From the NCBI RefSeq assembly GCF_038397775.1, contig NZ_CP151650.1:5704001-5768000 (forward strand): a stretch of DNA of 64,000 nt, read 5' to 3'. The notes beneath the pieces are model-generated. The model worked only from the letters and a program-made list of their open reading frames with translations. It had not been told where the DNA came from and ran no database searches. This document shows, piece by piece, positions 52,163 through 60,387 of the stretch. The translations under genes and the position numbers were made by a program. The stretch's first letter is position 1, and each line of letters begins with the position of its first letter. The DNA is from Pseudomonas sp. RC10. GTDB lineage: Bacteria; Pseudomonadota; Gammaproteobacteria; Pseudomonadales; Pseudomonadaceae.

Positions 52163-52507
52163 ATGAGCGACTCGATCATCCTTCTTCGCGACACCACCCC
52201 ACTGCCCGTCGTCGACGCCTGCAAATGGGAGCGCATCGGCGGCGACCCACACACCGTCAACCTGAACGCCTACACCAGCGCCGACGGCGAAAAGATCATG
52301 GGCACCTGGATCTGCACGCCGGGCAAATGGTACGTCGAGTACACGAAGTGGGAATACTGCGACTTCCAGGAAGGCTATTGCATCATCACCCCTGAAGGCA
52401 AGGAGCCGATCCACTTGAAAGCCGGCGACAAATTCATCATCGAGCCGGGCATGAAAGGCACGTGGGAAGTGGTTGAAACCGTGCGTAAGTATTTCGTATT
52501 TGCGTGA
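52163..52507 (+). CDS. Cupin-domain protein (EutQ-like/DUF861)
   Basis: 114 aa, a single small cupin barrel: GTWICTPGKWYVEYTKWEYCDFQEGYCIITPEG and PIHLKAGDKFIIEPGMKGTWEVVETVRKYFV. This is the pattern of the cupin_3 family, whose members often lack the full metal-binding His set, as here. Function unknown. GGAG lies 6 bp before the ATG; a strong terminator follows. Confidence 0.85.
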   Translation: MSDSIILLRDTTPLPVVDACKWERIGGDPHTVNLNAYTSADGEKIMGTWICTPGKWYVEYTKWEYCDFQEGYCIITPEGKEPIHLKAGDKFIIEPGMKGTWEVVETVRKYFVFA

Positions 52508-52532
52508 TCGCTGACGCCGTCAACGACCAAAG

Positions 52533-52562
52533 GAGCTGCCCATCGCAGCTCTTTTTTTTTTT
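52533..52562 (+). terminator. Intrinsic terminator after the cupin gene
   Basis: GAGCTGC pairs with GCAGCTC around a 5-nt loop and is followed by eleven T residues. Confidence 0.93.
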
Positions 52563-52759
52563 GCAAAAATGGAAGGCAACGGGCAGTAGATGCCACGAGT
52601 GATTCAGACGATCTATCGACCCCATAGCGCGAATTTGCGCGGACATTTCCAGAAACAGGAATAGTATTGCGTTCGTCATGAATGGTCCTGCCAAGCATCG
52701 AGCCATTCGAATATTCCTCCAGGGCTGCCACACAAGGCCCGACCGCGGAGTTCATTGTC

Positions 52760-53023
52760 ATGTCCGAAGTCACCCTCTACACGACCAACAGCTGCCCCTA
52801 CTGCGTCGCCGCCAAGAATCTGCTCAAAGCGAAAGGCGTGGAATACAACGAGATCAACGTTCAGGCCTCGATGGAACAGCGCACCATCATGATGGAACGC
52901 AGCGGCCGTCGCACCGTGCCACAGATTTTCATCGGTGACATTCACGTCGGCGGCTTTGACGACATGGCGCTGCTGGAGCGCAAAGGCGAGTTGAACGCAC
53001 TGTTGGCCGGTTCGCCCGCCTGA
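52760..53023 (+). CDS. grxC: Glutaredoxin 3
   Basis: A thiol-disulfide oxidoreductase of 87 aa reduced by glutathione. The active site is CPYC (12-15, after YTTNS), the cis-Pro motif is RRTVPQIFIG and the glutathione-binding HVGGFDDM follows. The start MSEVTLYT has GGAG 8 bp upstream; an upstream in-frame extension is out of family. It is not next to secB here, the more common position, so this may be an additional copy. Confidence 0.9.
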   Translation: MSEVTLYTTNSCPYCVAAKNLLKAKGVEYNEINVQASMEQRTIMMERSGRRTVPQIFIGDIHVGGFDDMALLERKGELNALLAGSPA

Positions 53024-53069
53024 TTGATAACCGACCACGCCTTACTTTGTTTCGGTCCGGTCGTTACCC

Positions 53070-53174
53070 ACTGTAGGGGCGAATTTATTCTGGGCGGCAT
53101 TCCGACGAAGAGGGTCCGGCGCTGGAGATGTGTCAGCAATACTGGCCTCTCGCGAATGAACTCGCGCCTACAGA
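53070..53174. repeat. Degenerate REP pair
   Basis: Arms CTGTAGGGGCGAATTTATTC (53071-53090) and CGCGAATGAACTCGCGCCTACAG (53151-53173) are diverged. The rest of the 314-bp grxC-argH gap holds presumed argH promoter sequence and no gene. Confidence 0.7.
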
Positions 53175-53337
53175 GGCATCGCGGTTGTCATCGCGAATCC
53201 CGAGCTGACGATCCGGACAGCTTTCCATTTCTGCCAAGTCCACTTGCCATTTGTAACATTCCCCTGATCCCGGCTATTTCCTAGGATTCCTCGACGTCTG
53301 GCTTGCCAGCAATCAACGTACCCGAGGGAAATGGCTT

Positions 53338-54765
53338 ATGTCTGATGCTACCGAGCGCCTGTGGGGCGCGCGATTCAAATCCGGGCCCGCTGCGGCCATG
53401 GCCAACCTGTCGCGCTCGCCTGCCGTCTACTTCCGCATGACGCCGTACGACATCGCCGGTTCCAAGGCCCATGCCCATGAGCTCGAACGTGCAGGCCTGC
53501 TGACCGCTGACGAAACCCGCGACATCATCGCCACCCTCGAAGCGATCAACGATGACTTCGCCGCCGGGCAGATCCAGCCCATCCCGGCCGACGAGGACGT
53601 GCACACCTTCATCGAGCGCCTGCTGACCGAACGCCTCGGCGCACTGGGCGGCAAGCTGCGCGCCGGTCGCTCGCGCAACGACCAGACCGCCAACGACATG
53701 CGCCTGTTTCTGCGCGATCAGATTCGCCTGCTCACCCTGTCGATCCTTGACCTGCAGGATGCGCTCGTGACCCAGGCCGAGCAGCACGTGAACACCATCG
53801 CGCCCGGGTTCACCCATTTGCAGCAGGCCCAGCCCATCGTCTTCGCTCATCATTTGATGGCCCACGCCCAAGCGATTCATCGCGACATTCTGCGGCTTCA
53901 GGATTGGGACAAGCGCTTCAACCTGTCGCCGTTGGGCGCCGCCGCCATGGCGGGTTCGGCGATTGCCCGCGACCTGCAAAGCTCCGCCGCAGAGCTGGGC
54001 TACGCAGGGCCCTGCGAGAACTCCATTGATGCCGTCGCCAGCCGCGATCACGTCGCCGAATTCCTGTTCTGCGCCAGCATGCTCGGCATCAACATTTCGC
54101 GCATGGCCGAAGAATTCTGCATCTGGACCTCGCGGCAGTTTCGCTGGGTGGAGCTCGATGATGCCTACGCCACTGGCAGCTCAATCATGCCGCAGAAGAA
54201 AAACCCGGACATCGCGGAACTGGCGCGGGGCAAATCGGGGCGCTTGATCGGTTCGCTGACGGCGATTCTGTCAGTCCTCAAGGCGCAGCCGCTGTCCTAC
54301 AACCGCGATTTGAGCGAAGACAAACACGCGATTTTCGACGCCGTGGACACACTGAATCTGGTGTTGCCCGCGTTTGCGGGGATGGTGCGAACGATGACGG
54401 TGCGCAAGGATGAATTGCTGCGTCAGGCGCCCTTGGGTTTCACCCTCGCCACCGAAGTCGCAGACTGGCTGGCCGTGCGTGGCGTGCCGTTCAAGGAAGC
54501 CCACGAAATCACCGGGCAACTGGTGCAACTGTGTGAAGCGCAGGAGATCGGGCTGGAAGAACTGACCCCGGCCATGCTCGCGCAAACCGATGCGCGGCTG
54601 ACGCCGGATGTGCTGGAGGCTTTGACGCTCGACGCAGCCTTGGCGGCGCGCAGCGGCTGGGGCGGGACATCGCCGACGCGTGTGGCTGAGCAGATTACGC
54701 GGTTCAAGCAGCACTTGGTCACGCAGGAGAAATGGGCCAAGGATTACAGCGGGCCAAGGGGGTAA
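53338..54765 (+). CDS. argH: Argininosuccinate lyase
   Basis: A cytosolic enzyme of 475 aa that splits argininosuccinate into arginine and fumarate. It has the superfamily signature GSSIMPQKKNPD (catalytic Ser281/282 loop), the substrate block AGRSRNDQTANDMRLFLR and THLQQAQPIVFAHH with the catalytic His. Full length. It stands alone, and many Pseudomonas carry a second argH elsewhere, so whether this is the main arginine-pathway copy or an accessory one cannot be read from the window. Confidence 0.93.
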   Translation: MSDATERLWGARFKSGPAAAMANLSRSPAVYFRMTPYDIAGSKAHAHELERAGLLTADETRDIIATLEAINDDFAAGQIQPIPADEDVHTFIERLLTERLGALGGKLRAGRSRNDQTANDMRLFLRDQIRLLTLSILDLQDALVTQAEQHVNTIAPGFTHLQQAQPIVFAHHLMAHAQAIHRDILRLQDWDKRFNLSPLGAAAMAGSAIARDLQSSAAELGYAGPCENSIDAVASRDHVAEFLFCASMLGINISRMAEEFCIWTSRQFRWVELDDAYATGSSIMPQKKNPDIAELARGKSGRLIGSLTAILSVLKAQPLSYNRDLSEDKHAIFDAVDTLNLVLPAFAGMVRTMTVRKDELLRQAPLGFTLATEVADWLAVRGVPFKEAHEITGQLVQLCEAQEIGLEELTPAMLAQTDARLTPDVLEALTLDAALAARSGWGGTSPTRVAEQITRFKQHLVTQEKWAKDYSGPRG

Positions 54766-54816
54766 CCCCTCTCAAACCTGCCTTCCACAGTCAGTCGCTG
54801 GGTTGAAACCCAATCC

Positions 54817-54906
54817 CTGTAGGAGTGAGCTTGCTCGCGATGGCGTCAGATCAGACACCCCCTAGTGCCCGATCCATCGCTATCGCGAGCAAGCTCACTC
54901 CTACAG
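54817..54906. repeat. REP pair (TAGGAGTGAGCTTGCTCGCGATG type)
   Basis: Near-perfect inverted arms (54817-54842 and 54881-54906) between the convergent argH and mmsB genes. Confidence 0.9.
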
Positions 54907-54937
54907 TGAAAGGCGTGCATCAGACGCGATACAGCCA

Positions 54938-55825
54938 TCAATCCTTCTTCAAATACCCCTCAACCACCGCCGAGAAGTCCTTCCCGCCATCGCCCCGCAA
55001 GCTCATCGCCTGATACAGCTGATGCGCCAGCGCGCCAAGGATCACCGGCTGACGCGCCACTTTTGCCGCTTCGGTCGCCAGCCCCAAATCCTTGAGCATC
55101 AAATCCGCACCGAATCCACCGGTGTAGCCACGAGAAGCAGGCGCGGTTTCGACGACGCCCGGCCACGGGTTGTACATTTCCGAACTCCAGCAACGGCCTG
55201 TCGAGCTGTTGATGATGTTGGCGAGCACGCCGGTATCGATCCCCAACGTGTTGCCCAAGGCCATCGCCTCGGCCACGCCGATCATGGAAATCCCCAACAG
55301 CATGTTGTTGCAGATCTTGGCGATCTGGCCGGTGCCGACATCGCCGCAATGCACGATGTTGCGGCCCATCTGCGCCAGGATCGGTTTGAGTACATTGAAG
55401 TGCTCGACACTGGCGCCCACCATGAACGTCAACGTGCCCGCTTGAGCACCGCCCGTCCCTCCGGACACCGGCGCATCGCCCAGGGTCACGCCCTGTTTGG
55501 TGGCCGCCGCCGCCACGTCGCGGATGGTCTGCGGGTCGATGGTGCTGCAATCCACGGCGGGCACGCCCGCGCGGATGCCGGCCAGCACGCCGTCTTCGTT
55601 CAGGTAGACAGCACGCACGTGAGCGGCGGCCGGCAGCATGGTGATGACCAGCTCGGCTTCTTGCGCTGCGTGTTTGGGCGAGTCGCTGATGAGGCCGCCC
55701 TGTTCGGCGAGTTCGGCCAGCACTTGCTGGTTGAGGTCGAACAGGTGCAACTGATGCCCGGCGCGAATCAGGTTGCGCGCCATCGGCGCCCCCATGTTGC
55801 CCAGACCGATGAATGCGATTTTCAT
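54938..55825 (-). CDS. mmsB: 3-hydroxyisobutyrate dehydrogenase
   Basis: NAD-dependent oxidation of 3-hydroxyisobutyrate to methylmalonate semialdehyde in valine breakdown. 295 aa: Rossmann motif FIGLGNMGAPMARNL (4-18), substrate motif DAPVSGGTGGAQAGTLTFMVG and the catalytic Lys in GTGQIAKICNNMLLGI. AAGGAG lies 8 bp before the ATG, and an AACAACAA motif overlaps the start codon. It is downstream of mmsA but separated from it by a REP pair. Confidence 0.93.
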   Translation of the reverse strand: MKIAFIGLGNMGAPMARNLIRAGHQLHLFDLNQQVLAELAEQGGLISDSPKHAAQEAELVITMLPAAAHVRAVYLNEDGVLAGIRAGVPAVDCSTIDPQTIRDVAAAATKQGVTLGDAPVSGGTGGAQAGTLTFMVGASVEHFNVLKPILAQMGRNIVHCGDVGTGQIAKICNNMLLGISMIGVAEAMALGNTLGIDTGVLANIINSSTGRCWSSEMYNPWPGVVETAPASRGYTGGFGADLMLKDLGLATEAAKVARQPVILGALAHQLYQAMSLRGDGGKDFSAVVEGYLKKD

Positions 55826-55832
55826 TGTTGTT
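55825..55832 (-). promoter_or_regulatory. Candidate Crc/Hfq (CA) motif at the mmsB start
   Basis: AACAACAA, matching AAYAAYAA, lies between the Shine-Dalgarno and the ATG of mmsB. In Pseudomonas this motif recruits Hfq and Crc to repress translation under catabolite control. Confidence 0.5.
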
Positions 55833-55868
55833 CTCCTTGTCAGATTCAGATCCGAACGCCGCCTCCCC

Positions 55869-55957
55869 CTGTAGGAGTGAGCTTGCTCGCGATGAGGTGT
55901 TTTCAGTCAGAACATCTGCAACTGACAGATTGCTATCGCGAGCAAGCTCACTCCTAT
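55869..55957. repeat. REP pair inside the mms operon
   Basis: Inverted TAGGAGTGAGCTTGCTCGCGATG arms (55869-55893 and 55932-55957) fill the 159-bp gap between mmsA and mmsB. Confidence 0.9.
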
Positions 55958-55984
55958 AAGGGTTGCGCTGCCCGCGATGGCGGC

Positions 55985-57511
55985 TCAACGCAAATTGATC
56001 GTCGTGTTCACCCCGTCATTCACGCTGTCGTCGTCGAACCAGCGACTGGTGACGGTCTTGGTCTGAGTGTAGAACTGCACCACTTGTTTGCCGTACGGGC
56101 CAAGGTCGCCGAGCTTGGAGCCACGCGAACCGGTGAAGCTGAAGTACGGGACCGGCACGGGGATCGGGATGTTGATGCCGACTTGGCCGATGTCGATGGC
56201 GTTCTGGAATTTGCGCGCCGCCGCCCCGCTCTGGGTGAACAGGCCCACGCCGTTGCCGAACGGGTTGCTGTTGACCAGCTCGATGGCCTGATCCAGCGTG
56301 TCGACTTCCAGCACCACCAGCACCGGGCCGAAGATTTCCTGAGTGTAAATCTGCATCTGCGTCGTCACGCCGGTGAACAGGGTCGGGCCGACGAAGTTGC
56401 CTTCTTCATACCCCGGCACTGTCACGCCACGGCCGTCCAGCTCCAGCGTTGCCCCTTCTTTCACGCCGCTTTCGATGAGGTCGAGAATTCGCTGCTTGGC
56501 GCGCTTGGAGATGACCGGGCCGACATCGGTGCCAGCCTCGCTGCCCGCGTTGACTTTGAGCTTCTGCGCCAGCGCTTTCAGATCCGGCACCCACTGCTTC
56601 GCGGCACCGACCAGCACCACCACCGACGTCGCCATGCAGCGTTGCCCGGCAGCACCAAAACCCGCGCCGACCAGGGCGTTGAGCGTCTGCTCACGGTTGG
56701 CGTCCGGCAGCACCACGGCGTGGTTTTTCGCGCCCATCATCGATTGCACGCGTTTGCCGTGCTTGCCTGCCAGGTCGTACACGTGAGTGCCGACAGCGGT
56801 CGAACCGACAAAGGAAATGGCCTTGATGTCTTTGTGGGTGCAGATCGCGTCCACCACGTCCTTGCCGCCGTGCACAACGTTGAGCACGCCCGCTGGCACG
56901 CCCGCCTCCACTGCCAGCTCGACCAGCAGCATCGTGGACATCGGGTCCTGCTCGGACGGTTTCAGAACGAACGTGTTGCCGCAGGCGATGGCCATCGGGA
57001 ACATCCACAGCGGAATCATCGCCGGAAAGTTGAACGGCGTGATGCCCGCGCAGACACCGATCGGTTGGCGCAAGGTGTAGGTGTCAACGCCGCCTGCGAC
57101 GTTCTCCGCGAACTCGCCCATTTGCAGTGTGCCGATGGAGCAGGCGTGCTCGACCACTTCCAGACCTCGGAAAATATCGCCTTCGGCGTCGGCAATGGTC
57201 TTGCCCTGCTCAGCGCTGAGGACAGTGGCGATGCGCTTCGAGTGTTCGCGAATCAGCGCTTGCAGCTTGAGCATGATGCGCAGACGGGCGCCAATCGGGG
57301 TGTCACGCCACGTCTTGAACGCGGCCTGTGCAGCAGCGACGGCAGCATCCACCTCAGCGGCAGTGGCCAGCGGCACTTTGGCCAACACTTCCTGGGTCGC
57401 TGGGTTGACGACATCCAGCCACTCGCTGGTTTGCGAATCGACCCATTCTCCGTTAATCAGCAGTTTCACGTGAGCGACAGCGGTGTTGTTTTTATTCAGT
57501 GACGCGTTCAT
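55985..57511 (-). CDS. mmsA: CoA-acylating methylmalonate-semialdehyde dehydrogenase
   Basis: Converts methylmalonate semialdehyde to propionyl-CoA (or malonate semialdehyde to acetyl-CoA) with NAD and CoA. 508 aa, aldehyde dehydrogenase superfamily: GVCAGITPFNFPAMIPLWMF, FVGSTAVGTHVYDLAGKHGKR and the catalytic Cys in GAAGQRCMATS (about residue 290), followed by IPIPVPVPYFSFTGSRGS, which is diagnostic of the MmsA/IolA branch. It is preceded by an MFS transporter gene on the same strand, 55 bp away, and followed by mmsB. Confidence 0.95.
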   Translation of the reverse strand: MNASLNKNNTAVAHVKLLINGEWVDSQTSEWLDVVNPATQEVLAKVPLATAAEVDAAVAAAQAAFKTWRDTPIGARLRIMLKLQALIREHSKRIATVLSAEQGKTIADAEGDIFRGLEVVEHACSIGTLQMGEFAENVAGGVDTYTLRQPIGVCAGITPFNFPAMIPLWMFPMAIACGNTFVLKPSEQDPMSTMLLVELAVEAGVPAGVLNVVHGGKDVVDAICTHKDIKAISFVGSTAVGTHVYDLAGKHGKRVQSMMGAKNHAVVLPDANREQTLNALVGAGFGAAGQRCMATSVVVLVGAAKQWVPDLKALAQKLKVNAGSEAGTDVGPVISKRAKQRILDLIESGVKEGATLELDGRGVTVPGYEEGNFVGPTLFTGVTTQMQIYTQEIFGPVLVVLEVDTLDQAIELVNSNPFGNGVGLFTQSGAAARKFQNAIDIGQVGINIPIPVPVPYFSFTGSRGSKLGDLGPYGKQVVQFYTQTKTVTSRWFDDDSVNDGVNTTINLR

Positions 57512-57566
57512 TACAGGACTCTCCGTTCAGTTGGCGATCTTGCACGACCGCCGAAAAAAGCAGCAC

Positions 57567-58898
57567 TCAGGCGGACGTACGGCGCGACGGATCGCGCTTC
57601 ATCAATGCCGTACACACCAGCGCAATCAACGCCATGCCGATCAGATACACGATCACGTAATGCGGATTGCCGTCGCCCATGGCCAGCAGTTGCGTGGCGA
57701 TCATCGGTGCGAAACCGCCCCCCAGCACGCCGGCCAGTTGGACCGACACCGAGATGCCGCTGTAGCGGATTTCGGCGGGGAACTGCCGGGCGAACAGCAG
57801 CGATTCAGGGGCGTACAGAATCGGGAACACCACGCCCACCGCCAGTACCATTGCCCACCACACCAGCACCGGATCGCGGGTGCCGAGCATCGCGAAAAAC
57901 GGGTAGATGAAAGCGCAAAGCAACAGCAGGCCTGCGAAGTAAAGACGCTTCTGGCCGACCAGGTCAGAGATATGCCCGCACAGCGGCATCGTCACCAGCG
58001 ACAAGGCCGCGCCTGCGGTAATCGCGCCCAACACATCGGCACGAGGGATCTGCAACTGATTGGCGGCGTAGGCCAGGGCGAACGTTACCGACATGTAGAA
58101 CCAGGCGTTCTCCGCCGTGCGCGCGCCGATGATGGTCAGTGTTTCGCGAGGGTGATCGCGGAACACCTTGAACAGCGGCACCTTGACGGCAATCTTTTCC
58201 TTTTTCAGCTTCTCGAAATCAGGCGACTCGGGCACTTTCAGACGGATCAGCCAGCCCACGCCCAGCAACAGCACGCTCGCCAGGAACGGAATGCGCCAGC
58301 CCCAGCTGAGCATGTCGGCTTCCGGCAGTTTGGCGACGAGGGCCATCGCCAGCGACGCCAGCACCAGACCCGCGCCGACGCCGGTTTGCGGCAGGCTGCC
58401 GTAGAAGCCCTTCCTGCCCTCGGGGGCGTGCTCGACGGCCATCAACACCGCACCGCCCCACTCGCCACCGACCGCCATGCCCTGCAAAAAGCGCATGCCG
58501 ACCAGAATGACCGCGGCCCAGTAGCCGATCTGTTGGTAGGTGGGAATCAGGCCGATGATGATCGTCGGCACCCCCATCAACATCAGGGTGACGAGCAGCA
58601 TGGATTTGCGGCCGATCTTGTCACCGAAGTGACCGAACACGATGCCGCCCAACGGACGCCCGAGAAAACCCACCGCGTAGGTGGCGAACGCCGCCAGCAC
58701 GCCAATGATCGGGTCCAGCGCAGGAAAGAAGATTTTGTTGAAGATCAGTGCGGCAGCCGTGCCGTAGAGAAAAAAGTCGTACCACTCAATGGTCGTACCC
58801 GCCATGCTCGCCGCCCCGGCAAGCTGATAGGCCTTGGTCTTGGTCTTCGCAGCGCTGGCGTCAGGTACACCGGCGTCCGCTGTGAAAGCGTCCTTCAT
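57567..58898 (-). CDS. MFS transporter, metabolite:H+ symporter (MHS) family
   Basis: 443 aa, twelve membrane helices. The MHS signature is clear: MAGTTIEWYDFFLYGTAAAL, LGRPLGGIVFGHFGDKIGRKS, QGMAVGGEWGGAVLMAVEHAP and GSLPQTGVGAG. Relatives carry shikimate, dicarboxylates, proline/betaine or alpha-ketoglutarate. The first gene of an MFS-mmsA-mmsB operon, it probably imports a compound that feeds methylmalonate or malonate semialdehyde. A LysR gene is divergent. GGAGG lies 6 bp before the ATG. Confidence 0.9.
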   Translation of the reverse strand: MKDAFTADAGVPDASAAKTKTKAYQLAGAASMAGTTIEWYDFFLYGTAAALIFNKIFFPALDPIIGVLAAFATYAVGFLGRPLGGIVFGHFGDKIGRKSMLLVTLMLMGVPTIIIGLIPTYQQIGYWAAVILVGMRFLQGMAVGGEWGGAVLMAVEHAPEGRKGFYGSLPQTGVGAGLVLASLAMALVAKLPEADMLSWGWRIPFLASVLLLGVGWLIRLKVPESPDFEKLKKEKIAVKVPLFKVFRDHPRETLTIIGARTAENAWFYMSVTFALAYAANQLQIPRADVLGAITAGAALSLVTMPLCGHISDLVGQKRLYFAGLLLLCAFIYPFFAMLGTRDPVLVWWAMVLAVGVVFPILYAPESLLFARQFPAEIRYSGISVSVQLAGVLGGGFAPMIATQLLAMGDGNPHYVIVYLIGMALIALVCTALMKRDPSRRTSA

Positions 58899-58910
58899 AA
58901 ACTCCTCCGC

Positions 58911-58921
58911 TTATTATTGTT
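58911..58921 (-). promoter_or_regulatory. Candidate Crc/Hfq (CA) motif upstream of the MFS gene
   Basis: AACAATAATAA on the minus strand fits the AAYAAYAAnAA pattern and lies just before the ribosome site of the operon's first gene. Confidence 0.5.
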
Positions 58922-59060
58922 GTGCAGGGTGTTATGGCATGTGGGTGATGCAGTGGGTCTCGTTGTGATCACTCCTACAAAAGCGGATTCGCGATATCGG
59001 TTGCATCGGAGTATAGATGTGCAAACTTCTAATAAGAACGCACATAAAAGCAGGTCTATC

Positions 59061-60008
59061 ATGCAAAAACACATCACCTCCCTGAGCGCATTGAACTGGG
59101 ATGACCTGAAGTTTTTTCTTGAAGTGGCGCGCACCCGCAAGGCGAGTTCAGCGGCCAAACGGCTGGCGGTGGACTACACCACTGTGTCGCGGCGGATCAA
59201 CTCGCTGGAGGCATCGCTCGGCACCTTGTTGTTCGAAAAGTCACGCAACAACGGCTTCGTGCTGACCGCAGAAGGTCAGCGTTTGCTGAGTTCGGCGGAG
59301 TCTATCGAAAGCACCTTGCACATTGCCTGCGAACAAGTCTCAGGGTCCGGCGTCGCGTTATCGGGCCATGTGCGCATGGGCTGCACCGAAGGTTTCGGCA
59401 GTTTCTTCGTGACCCCACAACTGAGCCACTTCACCGACACCTACCCCGCCATCTCGGTAGACATCCTGCCCCTGCCGCACTTCATCAGCCTGTCCAAACG
59501 CGAAGCAGACATCGTCATCGCCCTGGAGCGCCCGGAACATGGGCCTTATGTCGTCTGCAAACTGTGCGATTACAGCTTGCGCCTGTACGCGACGCAGGAA
59601 TACCTCGACCAACATCCGCCCATCCGCAAGACCGATGATCTGGTGGGCCATCCTTTCATCAGCTACGTCGACGACCTGGCCTTCAGCCCGGAATTGCTCT
59701 ACCTCAACAATTTGCTCCCCGACGTCCACGCCCACCTGCGCAGCACCAGCGTGGTCGCCCAATACGTCGCGGCGTTGCAGGGTCGGGCACTGGCGATCCT
59801 GCCCTGCTTCCTTGCCGCCCAGGATCCACGGCTGCTGCCGGTGTTGCCCGAAGAGGTGAACATCACCCGGCAGTTCTGGATGTATTGCCGCGAGGACCTG
59901 CGCAAGCTTAAGCGCATCACTCTGTTGTGGGATTACATCCGCCAGACCACCGAGCAGAATCAGGCGTTTTTGCTAGGGGAGACGCGGGTGATGAGTTTTG
60001 TGGATTAG
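59061..60008 (+). CDS. LysR-family regulator divergent from the mms operon
   Basis: 315 aa. The helix-turn-helix WDDLKFFLEVARTRKASSAAKRLAVDYTTVSRRINSLEASLG (across about 12-53) precedes LLFEKSRNNGFVLTAEG. The effector domain has VRMGCTEGFGSFFVTPQL and ADIVIALERPEHGPY. The 162-bp divergent gap to the MFS-mmsA-mmsB operon makes it the probable activator of that operon. The ATG at 59061 begins the family-typical N-terminus; the frame stays open far upstream only because it lies opposite the MFS gene. Confidence 0.9.
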   Translation: MQKHITSLSALNWDDLKFFLEVARTRKASSAAKRLAVDYTTVSRRINSLEASLGTLLFEKSRNNGFVLTAEGQRLLSSAESIESTLHIACEQVSGSGVALSGHVRMGCTEGFGSFFVTPQLSHFTDTYPAISVDILPLPHFISLSKREADIVIALERPEHGPYVVCKLCDYSLRLYATQEYLDQHPPIRKTDDLVGHPFISYVDDLAFSPELLYLNNLLPDVHAHLRSTSVVAQYVAALQGRALAILPCFLAAQDPRLLPVLPEEVNITRQFWMYCREDLRKLKRITLLWDYIRQTTEQNQAFLLGETRVMSFVD

Positions 60009-60032
60009 TCGAGGAATCTAATTCACCGCAAC

Positions 60033-60124
60033 CCTGTAGGAGTGAGCTTGCTCGCGATGACTGTCCGCCAGGTATAGATGTGTTGATTGAGTGAACGCAA
60101 TCGCGAGCAAGCTCACTCCTACAG
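60033..60124. repeat. REP pair (TAGGAGTGAGCTTGCTCGCGATG type)
   Basis: Inverted arms at 60033-60058 and 60099-60124, just after the LysR gene. With the palindrome and leader below, it accounts for the whole 379-bp gap. Confidence 0.9.
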
Positions 60125-60161
60125 AGAAACGTGCATCCACGTCTAAACCGCCCCTCGCCAC

Positions 60162-60187
60162 CATAGTTTAGAAATCTCTGAACTATG
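60162..60187. promoter_or_regulatory. Near-perfect 26-bp palindrome (candidate operator)
   Basis: CATAGTTTAGA and TCTGAACTATG match at 10 of 11 positions as inverted arms around AATC. It lies 201 bp upstream of the isomerase start, and the region between would hold the promoter of that operon. Confidence 0.55.
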
Positions 60188-60234
60188 CATTTGAGCTTTC
60201 CTATTCTTTCCGTTCATCGGCCGAACCTAAGATC

Positions 60235-60380
60235 GGCTCCAATAAAGGAGCCCGTCCAGTAGAGACCCGGCCCGAAGATTGCCTTTTCTGATGTGACTGC
60301 CGCTGTACCCCGTTCCGGCTTGCGCCGTGGCGGAGCCATGTCTGAGGTCACGTGTCAGTCGCAAGACGCAATCTTTGGGG
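60235..60380 (+). ncRNA. Structured 5' leader, candidate translational riboswitch
   Basis: A 6-bp hairpin (GGCTCC / GGAGCC, loop AATAAA, 60235-60252) is followed by a 12-bp stem pairing 60271-60282 (CCCGAAGATTGC) with 60368-60379 (GCAATCTTTGGG; one G-U). Inside it are CTGA/TCAG and GTGAC/GTCAC helices (60288-60297 with 60347-60358) and a small CGGC/GCCG hairpin (60316-60327). The closing stem includes the GGGGA ribosome site of the next gene. I do not recognise a known class. Confidence 0.5.
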
Positions 60381-60387
60381 ACGTTCG

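Noticed and set aside
57483..59060. Large upstream extension of the LysR gene frame
   Set aside because: It lies entirely opposite the MFS transporter gene; the LysR family start is at 59061.
60235..60380. Known riboswitch classes (guanidine-I/II/III, ZTP, TPP, glycine, cobalamin, fluoride)
   Set aside because: I looked for the core motifs of each from memory and found no convincing match; kept only as an unassigned structured leader.
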